Positions 8,883 to 16,673 of a DNA stretch of 64,000 nucleotides are shown here, piece by piece. A program made the position numbers and the translations under genes. Each line of letters begins with the position of its first letter. The stretch's first letter is position 1. The notes below the pieces were generated by a model. The model did no database searches, was not told the DNA's origin, and worked only from the letters and a program-made list of their open reading frames with translations. Source of the stretch: JAGWBF01 sp965116325 (GTDB lineage: Bacteria; Chloroflexota; Dehalococcoidia; Lucifugimonadales; JAGWBF01); contig OZ220675.1 of NCBI GenBank assembly GCA_965116325.1, positions 1,798,001-1,862,000 of the forward strand, read 5' to 3'.

Positions 8883-9572
8883 GTGCAGCGTCGAAGAATA
8901 GTCGTCGTTGAGGACGAAGACAACCTCCTGGAAGCCCTGAGGTACAACCTGACCAAGGAAGGCTACGACGTGGCCGCGGCCGACAACGGCAGGGAAGGGC
9001 TGGCACTGGCGGCGGAAATCCGGCCGGACTTGGTCATTCTCGATATCATGCTCCCCGAGATGGATGGCCTAGATGTCTGTAGGAACATTCGTGGCGAGAG
9101 CGATGTGCCCATACTTATGCTCACTGCAAAGGGTGAAGAGGTCGATAAGGTGGTGGGCTTGGAGCTGGGCGCCGACGACTATGTGGTCAAGCCCTTCAGC
9201 ATGCGGGAGCTCCTTGCCAGGGTGAGGGCCTTGCTGAGGCGACCCCGCTACGATAACGATGCATCCAGCGCTAAGGTGTTGATCTCGGGAGACCTGGAGC
9301 TGGACCCTTCCAGCCACACGGTCAAGCTGAACAACATCGACCTCGATCTGAAGCCGCGAGAGTTCGATCTCCTCGCCCTCCTGATGGCCAGAAAAGGGAA
9401 GGTGTACACCCGCCATGAGATCCTCGATCGCCTGTGGGGGCAGGACTACATCGGCGACACACGTACGGTGGATGTTCATGTGCACTGGCTGCGGGAGAAG
9501 GTCGAGCCCGACCCCGGCAATCCTGAAAGGATCGTGACCATCCGCGGAGTCGGCTACCGATTCCAGGGATGA
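8883..9572 (+). CDS. phoB: PhoB/PhoP-type response regulator (OmpR family)
   Basis: Two-domain response regulator of 229 residues. The receiver domain (1-120) has the acidic pocket Glu10-Asp11, phosphoacceptor Asp54 (VILDIMLPEMDG), Thr81 and Lys103. The C-terminal winged helix (about 130-229) has the usual LKPREFDLL and GVGYRF segments and binds direct repeats. The start is GTG with GGGAG upstream. The stop overlaps the ATG of the kinase gene (ATGA). The partner kinase and downstream pst genes identify it as the phosphate-starvation regulator, and the 11-bp spaced boxes at 11230 and 12303 are its likely targets. The name phoP would fit as well. Confidence 0.88.
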   Translation: MQRRRIVVVEDEDNLLEALRYNLTKEGYDVAAADNGREGLALAAEIRPDLVILDIMLPEMDGLDVCRNIRGESDVPILMLTAKGEEVDKVVGLELGADDYVVKPFSMRELLARVRALLRRPRYDNDASSAKVLISGDLELDPSSHTVKLNNIDLDLKPREFDLLALLMARKGKVYTRHEILDRLWGQDYIGDTRTVDVHVHWLREKVEPDPGNPERIVTIRGVGYRFQG

Positions 9573-10957
9573 GTCTTCCCAGGTCCCTTAGGCGGCGCAT
9601 CCCCTTCGCAGTTGCAGCGTTGGCCTTTGCCTGCGTAGCTATAGCCGGCACCCTCACATATCTGCTGGCTTTGCCTTCCGAGGGGGATGGAGTTTCGCCG
9701 GTCGCTGTTATCGCCCTGTCCGGTTTGGTAGCAGCCCTTCTTATGGGCACTATTGCCTACCTTTTGGGCAAGGGGACCTACAACTCCATTCTGCAGGTAA
9801 CCCAAGGAGCCCGCCGCTTGGCCCAGGGAGACCTTGAGCATCGACTCCCTGTTTACAAGGAGAGTGAAACCCGGGACCTGGCCGAGACCTTGAACGCCAT
9901 GGCCGATGCCCTCAGAGTTAACCTCCAAGACCTGGCGGCCGAGCGAAACAAGCTGTCTGCCATCCTGGAGAGCATGGCCGATGGCGTGGTCATGATCGAC
10001 CCGGAAGGCAGGATAGTGCACATGAACCAGGTTGCGGGTGACCTGCTGAGCACGAACCCGCCCAGCGCCCTCGAAAGGCGCTTCATTGAGATCGCCCGCA
10101 ACGTCGAGATGCATCAGCTGGTTGCAAAGGCAAGGGAATTCAGTGAGTCCCAGTACGATGAGATCCAGCTGTCCCCGGGACGATATGCCAGTGTAATGGC
10201 GATACCCTTGGGAGAGGGCTCCTCTTCGGCGGGGGTGATCCTCTCCTTGCACGACCTGACCCGCCTGCGCCAGGTGGATGTCACCCGTCGGGAGTTCGTC
10301 AGCAACGTTTCCCACGAGTTCCGCAGCCCCTTGGCTTCCATCAAGGCTGCGGTCGAGACCCTGGAGGATGGCGCCTTGGACGAGCCGGGGGCGGCCAGGG
10401 ACTTCGTCGGGCGTATCCACAACGATACCAATCGCCTTGTCGCTCTGGCCGACAGCCTCCTGGAGCTGTCCAAGCTGGAAAGCGGCCAGGCACCCCAGGA
10501 ACTTCATCCTGTCGCCCTGGCTCCCCTTTTACAGGAGGTCCGCGACAGCTTTCACCCCCGTGCCCAGGCAAGGGACATCTCGATTGCCGTCGAAACCCAT
10601 GACCATCTCCCTGCCGTTATGGGCCACGAGGACTACCTGCGTCAGGTGCTTGTCAACCTGTTGGACAACGCAGTGAAGTTCACGCCCCCGGGTGGAGAAA
10701 TCAAGATGCACGCAGGTCTCCGCAACCCCTGGGTCGAGGTGCAGATCAGCAATACGGGTCCTGGCATCCCCAGGGAGCATCTGCCGCATGTTTTCGAGCG
10801 GTTCTACAAGGTGGACAGGTCCCGGCACGATAGCGGCGTCGGCTTGGGGCTGGCCATCGTAAAGCACATGGTGCAGCTCCATGGGGGCGAAGTTGGGGTG
10901 GAGAGCGAAGAAGGGCAGGGGGCGATCTTCAGCTTCACCATTCCCCGTGCCGACTAG
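9569..10957 (+). CDS. phoR: PhoR-type sensor histidine kinase
   Basis: Membrane histidine kinase of 462 residues, translationally coupled to phoB by a 4-base overlap. Two transmembrane segments (about 11-33 and 45-67) enclose a short external loop, followed by a HAMP linker (about 70-120), a PAS domain (about 125-235, ILESMADGVVMID), the HisKA helix with phosphorylated His249 (VSHEFRSPLASI) and an HATPase domain with NLLDNAVKF, NTGPGIP and GVGLGLAIV. The tiny extracellular loop means it probably senses Pst status or another internal cue rather than external phosphate, as known for PhoR proteins. Confidence 0.9.
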   Translation: MSLPRSLRRRIPFAVAALAFACVAIAGTLTYLLALPSEGDGVSPVAVIALSGLVAALLMGTIAYLLGKGTYNSILQVTQGARRLAQGDLEHRLPVYKESETRDLAETLNAMADALRVNLQDLAAERNKLSAILESMADGVVMIDPEGRIVHMNQVAGDLLSTNPPSALERRFIEIARNVEMHQLVAKAREFSESQYDEIQLSPGRYASVMAIPLGEGSSSAGVILSLHDLTRLRQVDVTRREFVSNVSHEFRSPLASIKAAVETLEDGALDEPGAARDFVGRIHNDTNRLVALADSLLELSKLESGQAPQELHPVALAPLLQEVRDSFHPRAQARDISIAVETHDHLPAVMGHEDYLRQVLVNLLDNAVKFTPPGGEIKMHAGLRNPWVEVQISNTGPGIPREHLPHVFERFYKVDRSRHDSGVGLGLAIVKHMVQLHGGEVGVESEEGQGAIFSFTIPRAD

Positions 10958-11229
10958 CCACACCGCCTACTTCCCCGGCTTCTGGCGCTTAGTCCGTCAT
11001 CCCCGTCGCTCTCGCGACCCCCTCATCGGCACTCCCGCGGAAGGGGAATCTGCCCCTCCCCGGCTGTCTGTTCGTCCTGGGCCTGTTCTGAGGCTCTCGA
11101 AGGGGGAAATCGAAAGGGAATGGACCGCCAGTCCCAGGTTACACAATGGTCTCCTTCTCCCGGGAAGGACTTCCCGCACCAGGACTGAGGACGCCCCTTC
11201 TTCCCCTGCTTCCCATTATTCCTTATCCG
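10958..11229. repeat. Intergenic stretch with dispersed palindromic repeats (families D and A)
   Basis: No gene is seen here. Positions 11028-11058 hold an ACTCCCGCG-type repeat (family D, also at 39774 and 49569). Positions 11065-11122 hold a diverged family A element with an inserted CTGAGGCTCTCGAAGG segment, closest to the copy at 56830. Short frames that cross it are repeat translations, not genes. Confidence 0.65.
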
Positions 11230-11268
11230 TTAAAGCAACCTTAACAGTCGGATAAGGTGGGATTAAAG
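11230..11268 (+). promoter_or_regulatory. PhoP/PhoB box array upstream of the HAD gene
   Basis: Hexamers TTAAAG (11230), TTAACA (11241), ATAAGG (11252, weak) and TTAAAG (11263) repeat with exactly 11-bp spacing. This is the direct-repeat design known for PhoP boxes in Gram-positive bacteria. A CACAAT at 11278-11283 could be the -10 element. Confidence 0.7.
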
Positions 11269-11329
11269 AAGGACTTTCACAATGTCACTGTGACAGCTGA
11301 CTCCCAAGTCCTGTGAAGTGGAGGTAGAA

Positions 11330-12292
11330 GTGACCCTAACCGTAGCCAAGCTGCCCACAAACTCGCGTTCCTCACCCATCAAGGCCGTACTTTTCGATAA
11401 AGGTGGCACCTTCATCGACTACTTGCCGAGGTGGGTCCTCTATGCCAGGCAGGCGTTCTTGGACATCAGCGAAAGACTAGGTCTTTTGCCACCCAACCTG
11501 CGGGACACTTTGGGTAGTTTGCCCGATGGGAAATTGTTGTCTGACGGCGTGTTGGCCTGCTGCGCCATTCCCCGAAGGGCACAGAAACTCCAGGAGATGC
11601 TGCTGCAGAATGGCTTTTCCCCCGGACAGGCGGAGGAAGCCGGTCGGCAGATCAGAGACTCCATGGCGGAAGGCCCCGAGGGGCCCTTCGAGTCCTTCGC
11701 CGTCCTGCCTCGGCTATTCGACCATGTTCATGAGGCAGGGCTCCTGGTGGGCGTGGTGACCAATGATTACCTGTTTGCCGCCCGGAGGCACTTCGACGAC
11801 AAGGGAGTCCTGGACCGGCTGGACTACTTGTGCGGGATCGCGGAGGGAGTGTCCGTCAATCCCGACCCCTATGGCATCCTGGGTTTCTGCAACCGCTTCT
11901 CTCTGGCCCCCTACGAGGTGGCCTTTGTGGGGGACACCCTCGTCGACATGGAGGCCAGCGCCAGGGCCGGTGTCGGAATGCGAATCGGCGTGCTGACCGG
12001 CGCCGGGGACCCGAATGAGCTGTACACGAAAGCGGATCTTGTCCTGTCCTCGGTCGACGATATTCCGTCTGTGCTCGACTGGCTGGAGCTGAAGCAGTCC
12101 CGGTCGCACTCCCGGGAGGAGACCCTCCTCAACGAAGACGCTGAGGCGCAGGTCCCCAAGAGGAAGGGCAGATCCAAACCCAACGGAGGCTACGCTTCCC
12201 GGGAAAAGTTCCTGGAATACCAGCGCCAGTACTACCGCAAGGTATTGAAGCCCAGGAGGCGGGCCAGTCGCGAGCTCCAGGCGGAGAGGTAG
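11330..12292 (+). CDS. HAD superfamily hydrolase-like protein, degenerate active site
   Basis: HAD-fold protein of 320 residues under a putative Pho box. Motif I reads LFDKGGTF: nucleophile Asp23 is present but the general acid/base Asp two residues on is Gly25. The motif III Lys-Pro-Asp-Pro appears as NPDPYG, so the Lys is Asn. Motif IV is intact (FVGDTLVDME). A basic C-terminal extension of about 50 residues (KRKGRSKPNGG onward) is unusual. GTG at 11330 is chosen because GGAGG ends 5 bases upstream; an in-frame GTG at 11318 would add 4 residues. Pho control suggests phosphate salvage, but catalysis is uncertain. Confidence 0.78.
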   Translation: MTLTVAKLPTNSRSSPIKAVLFDKGGTFIDYLPRWVLYARQAFLDISERLGLLPPNLRDTLGSLPDGKLLSDGVLACCAIPRRAQKLQEMLLQNGFSPGQAEEAGRQIRDSMAEGPEGPFESFAVLPRLFDHVHEAGLLVGVVTNDYLFAARRHFDDKGVLDRLDYLCGIAEGVSVNPDPYGILGFCNRFSLAPYEVAFVGDTLVDMEASARAGVGMRIGVLTGAGDPNELYTKADLVLSSVDDIPSVLDWLELKQSRSHSREETLLNEDAEAQVPKRKGRSKPNGGYASREKFLEYQRQYYRKVLKPRRRASRELQAER

Positions 12293-12302
12293 AAGTGCAG
12301 CG

Positions 12303-12341
12303 TTAACAAAGCCTTAATACCTTGTTGACCTTGGATTAAAA
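12303..12341 (+). promoter_or_regulatory. PhoP/PhoB box array upstream of pstS
   Basis: Four hexamers TTAACA (12303), TTAATA (12314), TTGACC (12325) and TTAAAA (12336) repeat every 11 bp, the regular helical-turn spacing expected for dimers of a phosphorylated PhoP/PhoB regulator. The array sits 60-98 bases before the pstS ATG. Confidence 0.82.
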
Positions 12342-12400
12342 ACCAGCGTTCATGCATGAAATACCCTCTATTCCGTACTAGGAAAAACGAAGGAGAAGGA

Positions 12401-13516
12401 ATGTTCAATAGAGCTAGAGGACTAAGGAAGGTAACCATCCTGGGGGTCATAGCAGTGTCGATGCTGGCGCTCGTGCTAGCGGCCTGCGGTGGCGACGATC
12501 CCACTGAGACTCCCAGACCCAACAACACGGTTGAGTCGCCTTCGCCCACAAACACCGTCGCGATGGAGGACGAACCCACCAAGGAGACCGAACTATCAGG
12601 TTCGATAGCTGTTGCTGGTTCGAGCACCGTCTTTCCCATCAGCGAAGCGATCGGCGAGGAGTTCAGCAAAGCCCACTTGGGAGTCAGGGTCAACGTAGCT
12701 TCGACGGGCACAGGCGCTGGATTCCGAGCCATATGCGCTGGGGACACCCAGATTTCCGATGCTTCAAGGCCGGTGAAGCAGTCGGAGTTGGACACATGCG
12801 CTGAGCAGGATATAGAACTGATCGAGGTACCGGTGGCCTTCGATGCTCTGTCGGTAGTTGTGCACCCGGACAACGACTGGGCCAGTTGTCTCTCGATTGA
12901 GGAGTTGGCGGGCATCTTCGGTCCCGAAGCCCAGGATAGCGTCACCAACTGGAACCAGGTCAGGCCAGACTTCCCTGACTCCAAGCTCCGTCTTTACGGT
13001 CCCTCTACAGCTTCCGGCACCTTTGACTACTTTACGGCGGCTGTCGTCGGCGAGGAAGGGGCTCACAGGGGAGACCTGGACCTGATCACCGAGGAGGACC
13101 CGCTGATTGCCCGGGGAGTGAACGGTTCTGAAGGTGGACTGGGGTACTTTGGGCTGGCCTACTATACCCAGTACCGGGAGCTGGTGAAGGGCGTTGAAAT
13201 ACGCAATCCGGGCACCGGCGAGTGTGTCGAACCATCTCCCGTCAACGTAGAGAACGGTTCCTACCAACCCCTGGCGCGGCCCATCTTCATCTACGTAAGG
13301 GCCGATCTCCTGGATAGCCAGCCTGAGTTGGCGGCCTTTGTGGACTTTTTCCTGGACAATGCTGCGGCGATAATTCCCGATGTGGGGTACGTGGCCCTGC
13401 CCGCCAGTGTTTACGACTGGGCCAGGGAGCGGATAAGCAACCGCGTTGCCGGTTCCGTGTTTAACCAGGTTGAGCCCGGCGTATCTATCACCGATGCCCT
13501 GAGGGAGATACAATAG
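12401..13516 (+). CDS. pstS: Phosphate ABC transporter substrate-binding lipoprotein
   Basis: High-affinity phosphate-binding protein of 371 residues, anchored outside the membrane. It has a lipoprotein signal with lipobox LAAC (Cys29), an acidic Thr/Pro linker and then the PstS core beginning SIAVAGSSTVFPISEAIG, where the GSSTV loop binds phosphate; GPSTASGTFDYF is the second binding segment. ATG at 12401 follows AAGGAGAAGGA and gives a normal lipoprotein signal; an ATG at 12356 has no site. It leads pstC by 4 bases, so the three pst genes form an operon under the box array at 12303. Confidence 0.95.
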   Translation: MFNRARGLRKVTILGVIAVSMLALVLAACGGDDPTETPRPNNTVESPSPTNTVAMEDEPTKETELSGSIAVAGSSTVFPISEAIGEEFSKAHLGVRVNVASTGTGAGFRAICAGDTQISDASRPVKQSELDTCAEQDIELIEVPVAFDALSVVVHPDNDWASCLSIEELAGIFGPEAQDSVTNWNQVRPDFPDSKLRLYGPSTASGTFDYFTAAVVGEEGAHRGDLDLITEEDPLIARGVNGSEGGLGYFGLAYYTQYRELVKGVEIRNPGTGECVEPSPVNVENGSYQPLARPIFIYVRADLLDSQPELAAFVDFFLDNAAAIIPDVGYVALPASVYDWARERISNRVAGSVFNQVEPGVSITDALREIQ

Positions 13517-13520
13517 GTCA

Positions 13521-14444
13521 GTGGTCCAGCTGGAACAGGCACAGCTAAGCAGGAGGCGCCTCCAACGGCAGGTACGGGAGGCGCCTATCCTGTTTTTCCT
13601 CTTCTTCTGTGCCGCCCTGTCCATCGTTACGACCATTGGGATAGTGCTTATCCTGCTGTCCGAGGCGGTCCCCTTCTTCCAGAAGGTGTCCATATTCAGT
13701 TTCCTGTCGGGCACCGAGTGGACTCCCCTCTTTTCCGTCAAGAGCTTTGGTGTCCTGCCCCTCCTGAATGCAACCGTCCTCATCGCTGCGATAGCATTGG
13801 CCATCGCCTTCCCCGTCGGCCTTCTCACAGCCACCTATCTCAGCGAGTACGCTCCCGGCCATGTCCGCAATGTCATCAAGCCCATCGTCGAAATCCTGGC
13901 CGGAATACCGACGGTGGTGTTCGGCTTCTTTGCCATCTCTTTCATAAGCCCAAACGTCATCCAGCCGATTTTCAACACGGAGACGGACTTCAATGCCCTG
14001 ACTGCGGCCGTGGCCATGGGCGTGATGCTGATCCCTATGATCGTTTCACTGAGCGATGATGCAATGCGGGCTGTTCCGGCCAACCTGCGGGAGGGGGCTT
14101 ATGCCCTGGGGGCCAGCCGTTTCCAGGTGGCGGTGCGCGTGGTCCTACCAGCGGCCCTTTCGGGGGTAGTTGCGTCGGGCCTTCTTGCCTTGGCGCGGGC
14201 CGTGGGCGAAACCATGATCGTGACCATAGCCGCCGGTGGAATTCCCAACCTGGGCTACAATCCTCTCGAAGCGATGCAGACCATGACGGGCTACATCATG
14301 CAGGTGGCGACGGGGGACACCCCCCGGGGCACTGTTGAGTATGAGAGCATCTTTGCCGTGGGATTGCTGCTCTTCGTCTTTACCCTCACTATAAATCTCC
14401 TTGCTCAAGGCCTTCTTGCAAGGTTCCGAGAGGTGTACGAGTGA
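13521..14444 (+). CDS. pstC: Phosphate ABC transporter permease PstC
   Basis: Integral membrane subunit of the high-affinity phosphate importer, 307 residues with about six transmembrane helices. The first begins near residue 25; the EAA-like cytoplasmic loop is EGAYALGASRFQVAVRVVLP, the contact site for the ATPase. AGIPTVVFGF is typical of PstC. The start is GTG 4 bases after pstS, and the stop overlaps the GTG of pstA. The ATPase PstB is not encoded in this window, so it must come from elsewhere in the genome. Confidence 0.95.
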   Translation: MVQLEQAQLSRRRLQRQVREAPILFFLFFCAALSIVTTIGIVLILLSEAVPFFQKVSIFSFLSGTEWTPLFSVKSFGVLPLLNATVLIAAIALAIAFPVGLLTATYLSEYAPGHVRNVIKPIVEILAGIPTVVFGFFAISFISPNVIQPIFNTETDFNALTAAVAMGVMLIPMIVSLSDDAMRAVPANLREGAYALGASRFQVAVRVVLPAALSGVVASGLLALARAVGETMIVTIAAGGIPNLGYNPLEAMQTMTGYIMQVATGDTPRGTVEYESIFAVGLLLFVFTLTINLLAQGLLARFREVYE

Positions 14445-15340
14445 GGTATCCCAGCACCTTCACCACCCTGGGAGATGCAGTTCGTAGTAGCCGGCGCTTT
14501 CCCAAGGCAACAGGAATTATCTTCCTGGCCGCGGCTGTGGCATCCACAGCCTTCGGCGTGCTGGCCGTGGCGGTGCTCCTCTATGATGTTTCCTCGGAAG
14601 GGGTCCAGGTGCTGAGCTGGGACTTCCTTACCAGCTTACCGTCCCGTTTTCCTGAGGAAGCCGGGATAAAGTCTGCGTTGTTCGGCACCTTGTGGGTGAT
14701 GGGGTTCACTGCTTTCTTTGCCGTCCCGGTGGGAGTTGGGGCAGCGATCTACCTCGAGGAGTTCGGCCGCAGGAACCTGTTCACCAAGCTGATAGAGATC
14801 AATATCAGCAACCTGGCTGGCGTTCCATCTGTGGTATATGGCCTTCTTGGCTTGGCCCTGTTCGTATATTGGGCAAGGTTGGGTCCCGCCATCCTAGCCG
14901 GCGCCCTCACCCTGTCCTTGCTCATCCTTCCCATCATTATCGTGGCATCCCGGGAAGGATTACGGTCAGTACCTCCTTCCATTCGGGAAGCGGCCATGGC
15001 CCTTGGCGCCTCCCGGTGGCAGGCGGTGCGCTTCCAGGTGCTTCCGGCCGCTGTGCCGACCATACTCACAGGTGTCATCCTGGCCCTGGCGCGGGCCATC
15101 GGGGAAACGGCCCCCCTTATCGTCATTGGCGCTTTCACCTCCGTCTTCTTCACTCCAACCAGCCCAACCGACACGTTCACTGTGATACCCATCCAGGTAT
15201 ATAGCTGGATCAGCAAGCCCCTGCCCGGGTTTCAGCAGAACGCTGCAGCCGGGATCATCGTATTGCTGGCTGTATTGCTTTCCATGAGCAGCGTGGCTGT
15301 AATCCTCAGGCACATCTACTCCCGAAATCGGAACTGGTAA
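14441..15340 (+). CDS. pstA: Phosphate ABC transporter permease PstA
   Basis: Second membrane subunit of the Pst importer, 299 residues, about six transmembrane helices. Typical PstA segments include LAGVPSVVYGLLGLALFVY and the EAA loop EAAMALGASRWQAVRFQVLP, followed by ARAIGETAPLIVIGAF. It overlaps pstC by 4 bases with a GTG start (translational coupling). Normally pstB and phoU follow; here an aquaporin gene starts within 13 bases of the stop. Confidence 0.95.
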   Translation: MRYPSTFTTLGDAVRSSRRFPKATGIIFLAAAVASTAFGVLAVAVLLYDVSSEGVQVLSWDFLTSLPSRFPEEAGIKSALFGTLWVMGFTAFFAVPVGVGAAIYLEEFGRRNLFTKLIEINISNLAGVPSVVYGLLGLALFVYWARLGPAILAGALTLSLLILPIIIVASREGLRSVPPSIREAAMALGASRWQAVRFQVLPAAVPTILTGVILALARAIGETAPLIVIGAFTSVFFTPTSPTDTFTVIPIQVYSWISKPLPGFQQNAAAGIIVLLAVLLSMSSVAVILRHIYSRNRNW

Positions 15341-15352
15341 GCCTTGCGGGCG

Positions 15353-16036
15353 ATGATCAAGCCTTTAGTTGCTGAGCTGATCGGGACCTTCGGGCTGGTC
15401 TTTGCTGGCACCGGCGCCATCATGATTGATGAGCTGTCCGGGGGCGGGGTCGGGAACGTTGGCATCGGCCTCACCTTTGGCCTTGCGGTGGCGGCGATGA
15501 TTTACTCCACCGGACACATATCGGGCGCCCACATCAACCCTGCCGTGACCCTCTCCCTGGCCTTGTGCCGTCACTTTCCCTGGAAGACTGCGCCCCTTTA
15601 CTGGGCCGCCCAGCTCATTGGGGCGGCGGCTGCCAGCGCCGTGCTGCTGGCCTTGCTGGGAGAGGTGGGCAGCATGGGTTCCACGTTGCCGTCGGGGAGC
15701 GTCTGGCAGTCCTTTGGCCTGGAGATAGTTCTGACCTTCTTCCTGATGTTCGTCATCATGGCGGTAGCTACGGACACCAGGGCTGTGGGGCAGACTGCGG
15801 CCCTGGCTATTGGGGGGACGGTGGCCCTGGAGGCGATCTTTGCCGGGCCCATCTCCGGGGCATCGATGAACCCGGCCCGTTCCTTCGGGCCGGCGCTGAC
15901 CAGCGGGATATGGGGCACCCACTGGGCTTACTGGGCAGGTCCCATTCTGGGGGCGGCTGCTGGCTCAGTGGTGTACACCTTCCTCAGGGGACAGGAGCAC
16001 TCGGTCTCCAACCACAAGGAGCAGCCAAGGCCCTGA
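15353..16036 (+). CDS. MIP family channel, bacterial NIP-like aquaporin
   Basis: Six-helix channel of 227 residues with both half-helix motifs: SGAHINPAVT (Asn62) and SGASMNPARS (Asn173, Arg176). The stretch VALEAIFAGPISGASMNP resembles nodulin-26-like intrinsic proteins rather than AqpZ or GlpF, and the selectivity-filter His of AqpZ is not seen. Family knowledge: bacterial NIP-like channels conduct small uncharged solutes including arsenous acid and often sit in arsenic operons. Here it directly follows pstA, so it is probably Pho-regulated. ATG at 15353 fits the family N terminus; a TTG at 15344 is an alternative. Confidence 0.86.
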   Translation: MIKPLVAELIGTFGLVFAGTGAIMIDELSGGGVGNVGIGLTFGLAVAAMIYSTGHISGAHINPAVTLSLALCRHFPWKTAPLYWAAQLIGAAAASAVLLALLGEVGSMGSTLPSGSVWQSFGLEIVLTFFLMFVIMAVATDTRAVGQTAALAIGGTVALEAIFAGPISGASMNPARSFGPALTSGIWGTHWAYWAGPILGAAAGSVVYTFLRGQEHSVSNHKEQPRP

Positions 16037-16066
16037 GGGTCCAGGTGTGAGACCGCGGGGCGGGCG

Positions 16067-16585
16067 CTAGCCGGACTTGCGGGCGATGGCGTCCCGCTCC
16101 AGCTCCAGCAGATGGGCTTTGCGGTCCAGGCCGCTGCCGTAGCCGTGGAGGCTGCCGTCGCTGCCGATGACCCGGTGGCAGGGTATCACCAGGATCAGGC
16201 GGTTCTTCGCCATAGCTTGGCCCGCCGCCCGGGGCGCCCTCGGCTTGCCCGCCTGCACCGCCAGCCACTGGTAGCTGCGGGTCTCGCCGGGAGGGATGCT
16301 CCGGCAGGCCTCCCAGGCAGCCTTGGTGAACTCCGTTGCCCCATCCAGGTCAAGGGGCATGTCGTCCAGGGCCCGCTCATCGCCTGCCAGGTAGGCTTCG
16401 TAGCAGGCTCGAATATCTTCCAGGGCCGCCGGGTCCTCTTCGGCATCGATCCCTTCGGGGCCCAGCTCATCCAGGGCCGTCTGGGGCGTATCCTTGAGGG
16501 TAGCCCGGCGCAGGCCCTTGGGCGACGTCAAGGCTGCGATCCATCCCAGGTTTGTGTTGAACACCGCGTACTTTAAGAGGCTCAT
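16067..16585 (-). CDS. ogt: Methylated-DNA--protein-cysteine methyltransferase
   Basis: Suicide repair enzyme that takes the alkyl group from O6-alkylguanine onto its own cysteine. It has 172 residues, with acceptor Cys136 in IPCHRVIG, the DNA-binding helix with TRSYQWLAVQAG, and GYGSGLDRKAHLLELE after the active site. The N-terminal domain is short, as in Ogt proteins. ATG at 16585 fits the family start; an in-frame ATG at 16600 adds 5 residues. It is convergent with the aquaporin gene and divergent from the thioredoxin lipoprotein. Confidence 0.9.
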   Translation of the reverse strand: MSLLKYAVFNTNLGWIAALTSPKGLRRATLKDTPQTALDELGPEGIDAEEDPAALEDIRACYEAYLAGDERALDDMPLDLDGATEFTKAAWEACRSIPPGETRSYQWLAVQAGKPRAPRAAGQAMAKNRLILVIPCHRVIGSDGSLHGYGSGLDRKAHLLELERDAIARKSG

Positions 16586-16612
16586 TCTTCCATCCACCAT
16601 CCTACAGGATGT

Positions 16613-16641
16613 ATGATAACAATGATGGCTGGTCCCCTCAA
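16613..16641 (-). promoter_or_regulatory. Candidate ogt promoter
   Basis: Minus-strand TTGAGG (16641-16636), 17-base spacer, TATCAT (16618-16613), 28 bases upstream of the ATG at 16585. The -35 lies in one arm of the inverted repeat at 16627. Confidence 0.45.
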
Positions 16642-16656
16642 CCTGGGGGGCCAGCC
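16627..16656. other. GC-rich inverted repeat between ogt and the thioredoxin lipoprotein
   Basis: GGCTGGTCCCC (16627-16637) pairs with GGGGGGCCAGCC (16645-16656) across a short loop, with one extra G. There is no T tract, so it is not an obvious terminator. It could be an operator or an mRNA leader hairpin for the gene at 16674. Confidence 0.4.
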
Positions 16657-16673
16657 ACGCTAATCCCTATAGC

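Noticed and set aside
11328..11332. Choice of GTG 11318 as HAD start
   Set aside because: The GGAGG at 11320 lies inside that longer frame and is placed 5 bases before GTG 11330, so the shorter start is preferred.
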